Positions 15,350 to 24,493 are shown, counted from the stretch's first letter. The stretch is DNA of 36,018 nt from an uncultured Clostridia bacterium (GCA_947630845.1 CANRJB010000019.1:1-36018), one strand, 5' to 3'. Notes: generated by a model from the sequence alone, not told the origin. Numbers and translations are program-made.

Positions 15350-16270
15350 ATGAATATCGCTCTTCATAGCATTAACGAAGAAATACGCAATGATCCCCTG
15401 ACCTACATACAGGCTGTCAATGCTGCCTACCATGACCAGCTCCGCCAGATTGCAGGGGATATCGCAGATAACCGGGATAAAGTACCGATCATCCTGCTCT
15501 CCGGACCTTCCGGCTCCGGTAAGACGACTTCTGCCCTCATGATTGAAAAAATGCTTGATGATCAGGGAATCGAGACGCACACTCTCTCACTGGACAACTA
15601 TTTCAGTCCTCTGTCAGAACAGGAGAAGGAATTGTTTGCCAAAGGACAGCTTGACCTCGAATCGCCCGGACGAATTGACAGCAGATTCCTGACAGAACAG
15701 CTCACAGCAATCTATAATTGTGAACCGGTGCAGCTCCCGGTCTATGACTTCAAGGAATCCACTCGCATCATGAGCGGCAGAACGCTTTGCCGCAAGCCCG
15801 GTGAGCTTGTCATACTTGAAGGCATTCACAGCCTGAATCCGGATGTCATTCATTTTCCGGATGAAAAGACTGCCAAAATCTATGTCAGTGTGCGCACACG
15901 TATCGAGCTTGACGGGTCTGTGCTGCATCCGTCCAAGATCAGACTGATGCGCCGTCTCGTGCGTGACCTGCTGTTCCGGAAACGTTCTTTCCATGATACT
16001 CTCATGATGTTCCACAGTGTTGAGGAAGGCGAAAACAAGTACATCATGCCCTATAAATACCGCTCCACCTATGATGTGGACACTTTCATGGCATATGAGA
16101 TCAATGCCTACCGTCCCTTTTTGCTTGATGCCCTCCGGAATAGAGGTTATGACCCCATCACTGAGGACATGCTGACCTACCTCGAACATACAGAGCCACT
16201 TGACAAGAACATTGTTCCGCCGGATTCGCTCATCTGTGAGTTCATCGGAAATGGACAGTTTAATTCCTGA
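15350..16270 (+). CDS. Uridine kinase/phosphoribulokinase family nucleoside kinase
   Basis: A 306-residue P-loop kinase. Walker A is SGPSGSGKTT (51-60); then come SLDNYF with the catalytic-site Asp, LPVYDFKESTR, ILEGIHSLNP and the lid-like RLMRRLVRDLLFR. These match the Udk family, but the protein is about 100 residues longer than E. coli Udk because of N- and C-terminal extensions. It matches the longer Clostridia type that is often found fused to a TGS domain, which is absent here. It probably phosphorylates uridine or cytidine, though substrate choice cannot be read. The ATG at 15350 is preferred over 15329 because CGGAGGA lies between them at proper distance. Confidence 0.88.
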   Translation: MNIALHSINEEIRNDPLTYIQAVNAAYHDQLRQIAGDIADNRDKVPIILLSGPSGSGKTTSALMIEKMLDDQGIETHTLSLDNYFSPLSEQEKELFAKGQLDLESPGRIDSRFLTEQLTAIYNCEPVQLPVYDFKESTRIMSGRTLCRKPGELVILEGIHSLNPDVIHFPDEKTAKIYVSVRTRIELDGSVLHPSKIRLMRRLVRDLLFRKRSFHDTLMMFHSVEEGENKYIMPYKYRSTYDVDTFMAYEINAYRPFLLDALRNRGYDPITEDMLTYLEHTEPLDKNIVPPDSLICEFIGNGQFNS

Positions 16271-16370
16271 TTTTGACAATACTGGACAGAAATCGTTTGA
16301 TTTGTGCAGAATACACAAGAATTTGATATAGCGTTGGTTAAGATTGCGGATAGATTTTTGAGCGGTAATA

Positions 16371-16379
16371 TGTTATAAT
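16371..16379 (+). promoter_or_regulatory. Extended -10 promoter of the hydrogenase operon
   Basis: TGTTATAAT has the TG-N extension and a consensus -10 (16374-16379). No good -35 lies at 17 bases (TAGATT at 16351-16356). It predicts a leader of about 200 bases before hydC. Confidence 0.6.
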
Positions 16380-16428
16380 AATAACGAGCATGTAAACCTG
16401 TGCAACAAACGGAGACGCATTCCAACGG

Positions 16429-16523
16429 CGGCAGAGTTGCCGAAGGTCGGGGTGTCCTGTCTCATTTCCGGCGTGCAGCTTCAGGAGGTGAGGACAGGGA
16501 TGTATCCTGTTTTAGCAGACAGG
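16429..16523 (+). promoter_or_regulatory. Structured 5' leader of the hydrogenase operon
   Basis: The 317-base gap before hydC has no gene. It holds three hairpins: CGGCA/TGCCG (16429-16442), CCTGTCTCA/TGAGGACAGG (16456-16498) and CCTGT/ACAGG (16506-16523). The second arm of the middle hairpin (ACAGG at 16494-16498) can instead pair with CCTGT at 16506-16510, so two foldings exclude each other. No T-run terminator follows, so control at translation or RNA stability is more likely than attenuation. I do not recognise it as a known riboswitch. Confidence 0.45.
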
Positions 16524-16587
16524 TTTGGACTGATCTGACGGTTTCATGCAGGGCAGTCCTATGCAATATACACTGGGAGGTTACACA

Positions 16588-17079
16588 ATGGCTACTAAGA
16601 AAACGGTTCCTTTCAACGGCACCGCTGAGCAGCAGGAAAAGCTCATGGCTGTCATCGCTGCCCACAAGGATGATCCGGGCGCACTGATGCCGGTTCTCCA
16701 GCAGGCACAGGAGATCTATGGCTACCTGCCGATCGAGGTGCAGAAAATCATTTCCAATGAAATGGACATCCCGATGGAGAAAATCTATGGTGTTGTCACT
16801 TTCTATGCACAGTTTTCACTCTACCCAAAGGGCAAGTACAATATTTCTGTCTGTCTCGGTACGGCTTGCTATGTAAAGGGTTCGGGCGATATCTACGACA
16901 AACTTCAGGAAGTACTTGGCATTGCAGGCGGCGAATGTACCGCTGACGGGAAATTCTCCCTCGAAGCATGCCGCTGTATCGGTGCATGCGGTCTTGCTCC
17001 TGTACTCACGGTCAATGAGGATGTACACGGCAGACTGACTGTGGATGATGTCGAAAAGATACTGGCACAATACGAGTAA
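16588..17079 (+). CDS. hydC: Bifurcating [FeFe] hydrogenase subunit HydC (NuoE-like)
   Basis: A 163-residue thioredoxin-like [2Fe-2S] protein, the small electron-transfer subunit of NAD-dependent hydrogenases and complex I. Cluster ligands are Cys89 and Cys94 (SVCLGTACYVKG) and Cys130 and Cys134 (CRCIGACGLAP). The helical N-terminal half has LMPVLQQAQEIYGYLP and GVVTFYAQF, as in NuoE. The start MATKK at 16588 has GGGAGG 8 bases upstream; the frame is open from 16546 without support. It is followed after 52 bases by hydB and then hydA, the usual order of a trimeric electron-bifurcating enzyme. Confidence 0.95.
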   Translation: MATKKTVPFNGTAEQQEKLMAVIAAHKDDPGALMPVLQQAQEIYGYLPIEVQKIISNEMDIPMEKIYGVVTFYAQFSLYPKGKYNISVCLGTACYVKGSGDIYDKLQEVLGIAGGECTADGKFSLEACRCIGACGLAPVLTVNEDVHGRLTVDDVEKILAQYE

Positions 17080-17131
17080 TGAACTCTTTGTCTGCACGGC
17101 AGACGATTACATAACAAGGAGGAAACTATAC

Positions 17132-19036
17132 ATGAAATCGTTGCAGGAAATTCAGGAGATCTGCGAAGTCATGCATCCTGAGCTTGCGCTGCGGCTGGAA
17201 GGCTCTGAACATGCCAGCAGCAAGTATGAGAAACATGTGCTGATCTGCGGCGGTACCGGATGTACTTCTTCCGGTTCTCCGGCAATCGAAAAGGCACTGC
17301 ATGAAGAGATCGACAAGTGTGGTCTGCATGACAAGGTACAGGTTGTCAAGACAGGCTGTTTCGGTCTTTGCGCACTTGGTCCGATTATGATCGTGTATCC
17401 GGAGGGTACGTTCTATTCCCGCATTACTGCTGAGAATATCCCTCAGGTCGTTCAGGAACATCTCATCGGCGGCAATCCCGTCAAGGAATTGCTCTATGAT
17501 GAGACTGTGACTGATGAGGGGATCAAGTCTCTGAAAGAAACCAGTTTCTATAAAAAGCAGCATCGTGTTGCACTGCGTAACTGCGGCAACATCAATCCCG
17601 AATGCATTGATGAGTACATCGGCAGAGACGGATACAAGGCTCTTGCTAAAGTCGTTAAGGAAATGACACCTGAGGATGTCATCCAGACTGTTCTGGATTC
17701 CGGACTGCGTGGACGTGGCGGCGGCGGATTCCCGACCGGTAAGAAGTGGCAGCTTGCACGCACCATCGTGCCGGATGCCGATCAGAAATATGTGTGTTGC
17801 AATGCCGACGAGGGTGATCCGGGTGCATTCATGGATCGTTCCGTACTGGAAGGCGACCCGCATGTTGTACTGGAAGCTATGGCAATTGCTGGCTATGCCA
17901 TCGGCGCAACACAGGGCTATATTTACGTTCGTGCTGAATATCCGATCGCTGTTCAGCGTCTGCAAATTGCCATCGGTCAGGCAAGAGAGTACGGTGTACT
18001 CGGCAAGAATATCTTTGGCTCCGGGTTCGACTTTGACATTGATCTGAGACTGGGTGCAGGTGCGTTCGTCTGCGGTGAGGAAACCGCACTGATGACCTCT
18101 ATCGAGGGCAATCGTGGTGAACCTCGTCCAAGACCTCCGTTCCCGGCAGAAAAAGGTCTGTACCAGAAGCCCACCATCCTGAACAATGTAGAAACCTATG
18201 CAAACATTCCGCAGATCATCCTGAATGGTGCAGAGTGGTTCGCATCTATGGGGACAGAGAAGTCCAAGGGTACCAAGGTGTTCGCACTCGGCGGAAAGAT
18301 CAAGAATACTGGTCTTGTGGAAGTGCCGATGGGTACAACTCTGCGTGAAGTCATCGAGGAAATCGGCGGCGGCATCCCGAACGGCAAGAAATTCAAGGCT
18401 GCACAGACCGGCGGTCCTTCCGGTGGCTGTATCTCTGCTGAGAATTTTGATATTCCGATCGACTATGACAACCTGATCTCCATCGGTTCGATGATGGGCT
18501 CCGGCGGTCTGATCGTTATGGACGAGGACAACTGCATGGTAGATATTGCAAAGTTCTTCCTCGAATTTACAGTTGATGAGTCTTGCGGTAAATGTACACC
18601 GTGCCGTATCGGTACCAAGAGAATGTACGAGATGCTCGATAAGATCACAAAGGGCAATGCTACCCTTGAGGATCTGGATAAGCTCGAAGAACTGTGCTAC
18701 TACATCAAGGCAAACTCTCTCTGCGGTCTGGGTCAGACAGCTCCGAACCCGGTTCTGTCCACCCTCAAGAATTTCCGTGCAGAGTATGAGACACATGTTG
18801 TCGACAAGAAGTGCCCGGCTGGTGTCTGCAAGGATCTGCTGATGTTCTCCATTGATCCGGAGAAGTGCGTCGGCTGCGGTCTGTGCGCAAAGAACTGCCC
18901 GGTAAGCGCTATTTCTCAGGGCGATTACACAGCTCCCGGCAAGAAGCGTGCTGCTTACATCATCGACACCACCAAGTGCGTGAAGTGCGGTGCATGTATG
19001 GATAACTGCCGCCCGCATGCAATTTCCAAGGGTTAA
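17132..19036 (+). CDS. hydB: Bifurcating [FeFe] hydrogenase subunit HydB (NuoF-like)
   Basis: A 634-residue flavoprotein that handles NAD(H) and holds the FMN where electron bifurcation is thought to occur. Domains in order are an N-terminal thioredoxin-like [2Fe-2S] part (Cys39, 44, 76, 80); the NuoF FMN/NADH domain with GLRGRGGGGFPTG (191-203), NADEGDPGAFMDR (224-236) and FVCGEETAL (312-320); a [4Fe-4S] site (Cys485, 488, 491, 531); and a C-terminal 2x[4Fe-4S] ferredoxin (CVGCGLCAKNCP at 579-590, CVKCGACMDNCRP at 616-628). The C-terminal ferredoxin marks the HydB type over plain NuoF. The start at 17132 follows AAGGAGG. Confidence 0.96.
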   Translation: MKSLQEIQEICEVMHPELALRLEGSEHASSKYEKHVLICGGTGCTSSGSPAIEKALHEEIDKCGLHDKVQVVKTGCFGLCALGPIMIVYPEGTFYSRITAENIPQVVQEHLIGGNPVKELLYDETVTDEGIKSLKETSFYKKQHRVALRNCGNINPECIDEYIGRDGYKALAKVVKEMTPEDVIQTVLDSGLRGRGGGGFPTGKKWQLARTIVPDADQKYVCCNADEGDPGAFMDRSVLEGDPHVVLEAMAIAGYAIGATQGYIYVRAEYPIAVQRLQIAIGQAREYGVLGKNIFGSGFDFDIDLRLGAGAFVCGEETALMTSIEGNRGEPRPRPPFPAEKGLYQKPTILNNVETYANIPQIILNGAEWFASMGTEKSKGTKVFALGGKIKNTGLVEVPMGTTLREVIEEIGGGIPNGKKFKAAQTGGPSGGCISAENFDIPIDYDNLISIGSMMGSGGLIVMDEDNCMVDIAKFFLEFTVDESCGKCTPCRIGTKRMYEMLDKITKGNATLEDLDKLEELCYYIKANSLCGLGQTAPNPVLSTLKNFRAEYETHVVDKKCPAGVCKDLLMFSIDPEKCVGCGLCAKNCPVSAISQGDYTAPGKKRAAYIIDTTKCVKCGACMDNCRPHAISKG

Positions 19037-19049
19037 GGAGGAACTTGAG

Positions 19050-20801
19050 ATGGCAGATATAAATGTAAAAGTCAATGGTATCGCAGTTTCTGTCCCCAAG
19101 GGTACGACGGTTCTGGAAGCTGCACACAAGGCAGGTGTGGATATTCCTACATTCTGCTATATGAAGGAAATCAACGAGATCGGTGCATGCCGCATCTGTA
19201 TGGTTGAGGTCAACGAGGGGAGAGGTTTCCGTCTGGTGGCATCGTGCGTATATCCTCTGGCATTTGACAACACCGAGATTCGCACCAATTCCCCGAAGGT
19301 ACTCGATTCCAGAAGAAAGACTCTCGAACTGATCCTGTCCACCCATGACAGAAAGTGCCTGTCCTGCGTGAGAAGCGGTCGCTGCGAATTGCAGGCACTT
19401 TGCAATGAGATGGGTATTGAGGACGAGACAAACTATGAAGGCGAAAAGCAGGTTTATGAGATCGATAATTCAGCAGCACATATGTACCGTGACAACAACA
19501 AGTGCATTCTGTGCCGCCGCTGCGTGGCAGCATGTTCCAAGTGGCAGGGTGTAGGTGTCATCGGTGCAAATGAGCGTGGTTTCAAGACCAATATCGGCTC
19601 TGCCTTTGAAATGGGTCTGGGCGAGACAAGCTGCGTTGCCTGCGGTCAGTGTATCGCTGTATGCCCGGTAGGTGCGCTGTCTGAAAAGGATTATGTAGAG
19701 GATGTATTTGCAGCCATTGCAGATCAATCCAAGCATGTGATCGTACAGACTGCTCCGGCTGTCCGTGCAGCACTGGGCGAGGAATTCGGCTATCCGATCG
19801 GCACGAATGTTGAGGGCAAGATGGCAGCAGCACTGCGCCGTCTGGGCTTTGATGAGGTATTTGATACTGACTGGGGTGCAGATCTGACAATTATGGAAGA
19901 GGCAACAGAATTTGTTGACCGTTTCCAGAATGGCGGCAAACTTCCGCTGATCACTTCCTGCTCTCCGGGATGGGTCAAGTATTGTGAACACTATTTCCCT
20001 GAAATGACGGACAATCTGTCCACCTGCAAGTCTCCGCATCAGATGCTCGGTGCTGTGGCTAAGACCTACTATGCTGAAAAACTCGGCATCAAGCCGGAAG
20101 ATATGGTCGTTGTCAGCATTATGCCGTGTACTGCTAAAAAGTTTGAGATCGGCAGAGATGATGAGAATGCAGCAGGTGTTCCGGACGTAGATTACGTTCT
20201 GACGACCAGAGAGCTGGCAAGAATGATCCGCCGTGCAGGTCTGAAGTTTACTGCTCTGCCGGATGAGGACTTTGACAATCCGCTTGGTCTTTCTGCCGGT
20301 GCAGGTGACATCTTCGGTGCAACAGGCGGTGTTATGGAGGCAGCATTGCGTACTGCATATTGCTGGCTGACAGGTAAGAATGAAGAAGTCGTTGAGTTCC
20401 ATGAAGTTCGTGGTGTGGACGGCATCAAGCGTGCATCGATCGACGTGAATGGGACAGAGATCAAGGTTGCCGTTGCATCCGGTCTTGCAAATGCCAAGGA
20501 ACTGCTCAAGAAGGTAGAAAGCGGCGAAGAGAAGGTGGACTTCATCGAGATCATGGGCTGTCCCGGTGGTTGTGTCAATGGCGGCGGTCAGCCGCAGCAG
20601 CCGGCAAGTGTCCGCAATTTTGAGGACATCCGTGTTCTGCGTGCAAAGGCTCTGTATGATGAGGATGCTGCAAAGTCTCTGCGTCTGTCTCACCTGAATT
20701 CCGATGTACAGAAACTCTACGAGGAATATCTGGAGAAACCCGGCAGCCATAGAGCGCATGAGATTCTGCATACTTCCTATGTAAAACGTTCTGTAAACTA
20801 A
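19050..20801 (+). CDS. hydA: [FeFe] hydrogenase catalytic subunit HydA
   Basis: A 583-residue catalytic subunit that makes or consumes H2. Domains are an N-terminal [2Fe-2S] (Cys36, 47, 50, 66), a His/Cys3 [4Fe-4S] (His99, Cys103, 106, 112), two [4Fe-4S] sites (Cys152-162 and Cys195-205) and the H-cluster domain with L1 TSCSPGW (302-308), L2 MPCTAKKFE (358-366) and L3 EIMGCPGGCVNGGGQP (500-515). It ends with the small-subunit-like tail (LYEEYLEKPGSHRAHEILH). L1 has Ser where many monomeric enzymes have a second Cys. The start at 19050 follows AAGGAGG after hydB. The maturases HydE, HydF and HydG are not in the window. Confidence 0.97.
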   Translation: MADINVKVNGIAVSVPKGTTVLEAAHKAGVDIPTFCYMKEINEIGACRICMVEVNEGRGFRLVASCVYPLAFDNTEIRTNSPKVLDSRRKTLELILSTHDRKCLSCVRSGRCELQALCNEMGIEDETNYEGEKQVYEIDNSAAHMYRDNNKCILCRRCVAACSKWQGVGVIGANERGFKTNIGSAFEMGLGETSCVACGQCIAVCPVGALSEKDYVEDVFAAIADQSKHVIVQTAPAVRAALGEEFGYPIGTNVEGKMAAALRRLGFDEVFDTDWGADLTIMEEATEFVDRFQNGGKLPLITSCSPGWVKYCEHYFPEMTDNLSTCKSPHQMLGAVAKTYYAEKLGIKPEDMVVVSIMPCTAKKFEIGRDDENAAGVPDVDYVLTTRELARMIRRAGLKFTALPDEDFDNPLGLSAGAGDIFGATGGVMEAALRTAYCWLTGKNEEVVEFHEVRGVDGIKRASIDVNGTEIKVAVASGLANAKELLKKVESGEEKVDFIEIMGCPGGCVNGGGQPQQPASVRNFEDIRVLRAKALYDEDAAKSLRLSHLNSDVQKLYEEYLEKPGSHRAHEILHTSYVKRSVN

Positions 20802-20820
20802 CACTTAAAAAGTCTCTAAA

Positions 20821-20848
20821 GCCCCTGCTTGCAGGGGCTTTTGCTTTT
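20821..20848 (+). terminator. Terminator of the hydrogenase operon
   Basis: GCCCCTGC, TT loop, GCAGGGGC (20821-20838), then TTTTGCTTTT. It lies 20 bases after the hydA stop. Confidence 0.9.
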
Positions 20849-20975
20849 GTAGATAACCTACTTACTCCTGTTGCCCACCTTGCTTCTGTCATGTTTTTGA
20901 TTATAATTTTCTTTTTAATTACATATCAAAAAGGCGGATGTTTCATGTGTTCTGTCATTTTATGAAAAAAGCCTA

Positions 20976-21004
20976 TTGACAACTCTCCCCAATGGGTGTA
21001 TAAT
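20976..21004 (+). promoter_or_regulatory. Consensus promoter of the riboflavin operon
   Basis: TTGACA (20976-20981), 17 bases, TATAAT (20999-21004). Transcription would begin just before helix P1 of the FMN riboswitch. Confidence 0.85.
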
Positions 21005-21014
21005 AAGTAAGTAA

Positions 21015-21143
21015 GCAGCTTCGGGGAGATGTGTAAGTCATGACCGACGGTAAGCGCAGGATGCGCAAAGTCCGTGAGCCTTGAAAAGGTTGAGCAGGTG
21101 GGATTCCTGCACCGACGGTAAAGTCCGGATGAGAGAAGTGCTG
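21015..21143 (+). promoter_or_regulatory. FMN riboswitch (RFN element)
   Basis: The RNA binds FMN and turns off the riboflavin genes. The conserved parts are CTTCGGGG near the 5' end, GACCGACGGT, AAAGTCCGTGAGCC, GATTCCTGCACCGACGGT and AAAGTCCGGATGAGAGAAG. P1 closes between GCAGCTTC (21015-21022) and GAAGTGCTG (21135-21143). The terminator at 21161 follows, so control is by premature transcription termination when FMN is bound. TTCGGGG at 21020-21026 matches the second terminator arm, so it could pair with the first arm as an antiterminator. Confidence 0.95.
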
Positions 21144-21160
21144 GTTTTCTTTGCAGGCAG

Positions 21161-21188
21161 TACCCCGATGCTTTCGGGGTATTTTTTT
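21161..21188 (+). terminator. Regulated terminator of the FMN riboswitch
   Basis: TACCCCGA, loop TGCTT, TCGGGGTA (21161-21181), then seven T. It lies between the riboswitch aptamer and ribD. Confidence 0.9.
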
Positions 21189-21205
21189 CATTTGGAGGCG
21201 ATACT

Positions 21206-22297
21206 ATGTCTGATGAAGCATTCATGCGGCAGGCAATCACGCTTGCAAAGCAGGGGACAGGCTTTGTCAACCCGAATCCCCTTGTGGGGGCAGTTATTGT
21301 GAAGGATGGGAACATTATTGGCGAAGGATGGCATGAGCGGTACGGAGAAGCCCATGCGGAGCGTAATGCCCTTGCTGCCTGTTCGGAAAGTCCGGATGGG
21401 GCAACGATGTATGTAACTCTTGAACCATGCTGTCATGAGGGTAAGCAGCCTCCCTGTACGAAGGCGATTATCTCCGCAGGAATCAGGAGAGTGGTCATTG
21501 GTTCGGACGACCCGAATCCTTTGGTAGCTGGAAAGGGCATTGCCGCACTGCAAGCTGCCGGCATTACAGTGGAAAAGGGCATCTGCAAGGACGAATGTGA
21601 CAGCATGAATGCAATTTTCTTTCACTATATCACGACCAAAATGCCCTATGTCATTATGAAAATTGCCATGACTGCCGATGGGAAAACAGCGACCCGTGCC
21701 GGTTTTTCCCGTTGGATCACAGGAGAGGAAGCACGCAGAAATGTGCATGAGACACGTAAACGCTGTGCAGGTATCATGGTCGGTATCGGAACAGTACTTG
21801 CAGACGATCCTACGCTGACATGCCGGGTGGAGAATCCGAGCAATCCGGTGCGTATCATCTGTGATTCCAATTTACAGATCCCGACCGACTGCAAGCTTGT
21901 CATGACGGCAAATGATGTTCCGACCTATGTTGCATGTTGCCGGATGGACAGGCGCAAGGTAGATTTTCTGGAAAAGCGTGGAGTACATGTGCTGGAAGTC
22001 ATTTCCACGGATGGACGTGTCAATCTGAAATCTCTGATGCGCAGGTTGGGTTCGTTGGGTATCGATTCCGTTTTGCTCGAGGGCGGTGCAGCACTGCACG
22101 AAGCGGCATTGCGGGCAGGTATTGTGCAGAAGGTGCAGGTATACATTGCCCCGAAGATATTTGGCGGCGTATCGGCAAAATCCGCTGTCGGAGGACTGGG
22201 TGTCTATGAGGTGAACGAAGCTTACCGGTTGACCAGTCCGAGTTTTGAACGGTTCGGGGATGATGTGCTGCTGCAATTTGACGTGATACAGGAGTGA
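21206..22297 (+). CDS. ribD: Bifunctional pyrimidine deaminase/reductase RibD
   Basis: A 363-residue enzyme for the second and third steps of riboflavin synthesis. The N-terminal deaminase has the zinc site HAE (His50, Glu52) and PCCHEGKQPPC (Cys75, Cys84). The C-terminal reductase, from about residue 150, has KIAMTADGKTA, SRWITGEEAR, GIGTVLADDPTLTCR and LLEGGAALHEA. The start at 21206 follows TTGGAGG. It is the first gene after the FMN riboswitch; ribE begins 4 bases after its stop. Confidence 0.97.
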   Translation: MSDEAFMRQAITLAKQGTGFVNPNPLVGAVIVKDGNIIGEGWHERYGEAHAERNALAACSESPDGATMYVTLEPCCHEGKQPPCTKAIISAGIRRVVIGSDDPNPLVAGKGIAALQAAGITVEKGICKDECDSMNAIFFHYITTKMPYVIMKIAMTADGKTATRAGFSRWITGEEARRNVHETRKRCAGIMVGIGTVLADDPTLTCRVENPSNPVRIICDSNLQIPTDCKLVMTANDVPTYVACCRMDRRKVDFLEKRGVHVLEVISTDGRVNLKSLMRRLGSLGIDSVLLEGGAALHEAALRAGIVQKVQVYIAPKIFGGVSAKSAVGGLGVYEVNEAYRLTSPSFERFGDDVLLQFDVIQE

Positions 22298-22301
22298 TCC
22301 G

Positions 22302-22940
22302 ATGTTTACCGGAATTATTGAAGAGATCGGGAAAATCAGCAATATCCGGCAGGGGACGGCATCCTGTGTGTTGACCGTTGCAGCCAGAAAGGTACTGGAG
22401 GATGTTCATATCGGGGATAGCATTGCTGTCAACGGGACATGCCTGACAGTATGCAGTACGGACGGGAACGGTTTTTCCGCCGATGTCATGCCGGAGACGA
22501 TGCGGCGTTCCAATTTAGGCAGGCTGTCACCGGGCAGTGCGGTGAATTTAGAGCGTGCGATGGCGGCGGACGGACGGTTTGGCGGTCACATTGTTTCAGG
22601 GCATATTGACGGGATGGGCGTGATCGCATCGCTGCGGCGTGAGGACAATGCCGTCTGGGTGACGATTGCAGCACCGCCTGAAATTCTGAAATATATTGTG
22701 GAGAAAGGTTCGGTTGCCATTGATGGCATCAGTCTGACGGTAGTGAAGGTGACGGCAAGGGATTTTGCCGTGAGCGTGATTCCGCATACAGCAGCACAGA
22801 CAACGCTGCTTTCCCGGAAGCCGGGCGATGTGGTAAATCTGGAATGCGACATCATCGCAAAATATGTGGAAAAACTCCTTGCACCGCAGCATGGCGGAAA
22901 AATCACACCGGGCTTTTTAGCGGAGCATGGATTTCTGTAA
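22302..22940 (+). CDS. ribE: Riboflavin synthase alpha chain
   Basis: A 212-residue enzyme that converts two molecules of 6,7-dimethyl-8-ribityllumazine to riboflavin. It has the N-terminal MFTGIIEEIG and two lumazine-binding repeats: VNGTCLTV followed by GGHIVSGHIDGMG, and IDGISLTVV followed by VNLECDIIAKYVEKL. The length is normal and both barrels look complete. It lies 4 bases after ribD. Confidence 0.96.
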   Translation: MFTGIIEEIGKISNIRQGTASCVLTVAARKVLEDVHIGDSIAVNGTCLTVCSTDGNGFSADVMPETMRRSNLGRLSPGSAVNLERAMAADGRFGGHIVSGHIDGMGVIASLRREDNAVWVTIAAPPEILKYIVEKGSVAIDGISLTVVKVTARDFAVSVIPHTAAQTTLLSRKPGDVVNLECDIIAKYVEKLLAPQHGGKITPGFLAEHGFL

Positions 22941-22986
22941 GATAACGTAGTTATTATGGAGAATAAATTCCATATCTGAAAATAAA

Positions 22987-23172
22987 ATGCATTTTCCACG
23001 AATTAGGATGGGCAAAACAATTCCTGATTTTGAAGGCTCTATTACATGGACAGTATCTACTCTCATTTCTGAATCTGAGTTACATGAATATTCTGTTGAA
23101 TATCAGGAATCAAATGTATATTTCATAACGCCCTTACTTCATTCTGTAAAATGGATGAAAGGAGACGGTTGA
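22987..23172 (+). CDS. Doubtful small ORF between ribE and ribBA
   Basis: A 61-residue frame (starting MHFPRIRMGKTIPDFEG) in the 344-base gap between ribE and ribBA. The gap is more AT-rich than the rib genes. There is no usable ribosome site at 22987, and an internal ATG with AATTAGG upstream is a weak alternative. No family is recognised. It may be a remnant of an inserted gene. A small inverted repeat (TATGGA/TCCATA, 22955-22974) lies just before it. The last 20 bases of the gap supply the AAAGGAGG of ribBA. Confidence 0.25.
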   Translation: MHFPRIRMGKTIPDFEGSITWTVSTLISESELHEYSVEYQESNVYFITPLLHSVKWMKGDG

Positions 23173-23284
23173 TGGGCGAGGCGTTTTAGGATATTATAAA
23201 AAACATAAATGAAACATTTTGGAAGCCTGACTCTTTTCAGCCAATGGGCGTTTTATCAGAAAAGCTGAACAAAGGAGGAAAAAC

Positions 23285-24481
23285 ATGAAGCTGAACACCA
23301 TCCCCGAGGCACTCGAAGCATTGAAGCAGGGGAAACTGGTACTTGTCATAGACGATCCGGACAGAGAAAATGAGGGAGATCTTATCTGTGCAGCGCAGTT
23401 TGCAACAACGGAAAATGTGAATTTTATGGCAACATATGCCAAAGGGCTGATTTGCATGCCTATGAGCAGTGACTTTATCCGTAAGCTCGGTCTGCATCAG
23501 ATGGTTGCCAATAACACGGACAACCACTGCACTGCTTTCACGGAGTCCATTGACCATATTGATACCACCACCGGCATTTCCGCAGAAGAACGGGGTTATA
23601 CCGCACGCAAATGTGTGGAGAGTGAAAATCCGTCTGAATTTCGTCGCCCGGGGCATATGTTTCCCCTTGAAGCAAAACCCGGCGGTGTGTTAGAGCGGAA
23701 CGGACACACGGAGGCAACAGTCGATTTGATGCGTCTTGCCGGACTTGCACCATGTGGACTATGCTGTGAGATCATGGCAGACAACGGAAAGATGATGCGC
23801 ACACCGGAGTTGCTGAAATTCGCTGAACAGCATCGTCTTGTAGTTACGACCATTAAGGACTTGCAGAGCTACCGCAGACGGCAGGATATTTTCATGGAGC
23901 GCATCTCTTCTGCGCACCTGCCGACAAAGTATGGAAATTATATTATTTACGGCTTTCGCAACAGTATCACTGGCATGGAGCATGTGGCACTGGTGATGGG
24001 GGATGTGGCAGACGGTGAACCTGTGCTTTGCCGGGTGCATTCGGAGTGCCTGACAGGGGATGTATTCGGTTCATACCGCTGTGACTGTGGACAGCAACTT
24101 GATGAAGCACTGAAACGCATTGCTGCGGAGGGAAAGGGCATACTGCTTTATCTTCGGCAGGAAGGACGGGGCATCGGCTTGCTGAACAAAATCAAAGCCT
24201 ATGACCTTCAGGAACATGGCAGGGACACGGTTGAAGCCAATGTGGAGCTGGGCTTTGCACCTGATCTGCGTGATTACAGTGAGGGTGCGCAGATCCTCAA
24301 GAATCTGGGCGCAATCAAGCTGCGCATCATGACCAATAATCCTGAAAAAATCAGTGATCTCTCCGATTACGGTATAGAGATCGTCAGCCGGGAGGCAATT
24401 GAAATTCCTCCCAAAGAGGAAAATTTGTTCTATCTTAAAACCAAGCATGACAAGATGGGACATTTATTAAATAAACTATAA
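23285..24481 (+). CDS. ribBA: Bifunctional DHBP synthase/GTP cyclohydrolase II
   Basis: A 398-residue fusion providing both starting compounds of riboflavin synthesis. The N-terminal half makes 3,4-dihydroxy-2-butanone 4-phosphate: [40 protein letters not shown] and [14 protein letters not shown] are all typical. The C-terminal half is GTP cyclohydrolase II with the zinc site [17 protein letters not shown], then [14 protein letters not shown] and [12 protein letters not shown]. The start follows AAAGGAGG. Length and motifs are complete. It lies between ribE and ribH. Confidence 0.97.
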   Translation: MKLNTIPEALEALKQGKLVLVIDDPDRENEGDLICAAQFATTENVNFMATYAKGLICMPMSSDFIRKLGLHQMVANNTDNHCTAFTESIDHIDTTTGISAEERGYTARKCVESENPSEFRRPGHMFPLEAKPGGVLERNGHTEATVDLMRLAGLAPCGLCCEIMADNGKMMRTPELLKFAEQHRLVVTTIKDLQSYRRRQDIFMERISSAHLPTKYGNYIIYGFRNSITGMEHVALVMGDVADGEPVLCRVHSECLTGDVFGSYRCDCGQQLDEALKRIAAEGKGILLYLRQEGRGIGLLNKIKAYDLQEHGRDTVEANVELGFAPDLRDYSEGAQILKNLGAIKLRIMTNNPEKISDLSDYGIEIVSREAIEIPPKEENLFYLKTKHDKMGHLLNKL

Positions 24482-24493
24482 GGAGTGCAGGGC

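Noticed and set aside
16271..16587. Known riboswitch class before hydC
   Set aside because: None of the consensus cores I know (FMN, TPP, SAM, cobalamin, Moco) is visible; kept only as an unassigned structured leader.
17126..19129. 667-codon open frame antisense to hydB
   Set aside because: It mirrors the codon bias of hydB, has no recognisable domains or ribosome site, and hydB is fully supported by motifs.
19470..20804. 444-codon open frame antisense to hydA
   Set aside because: Shadow of hydA; no family features and a Cys-rich nonsense composition.
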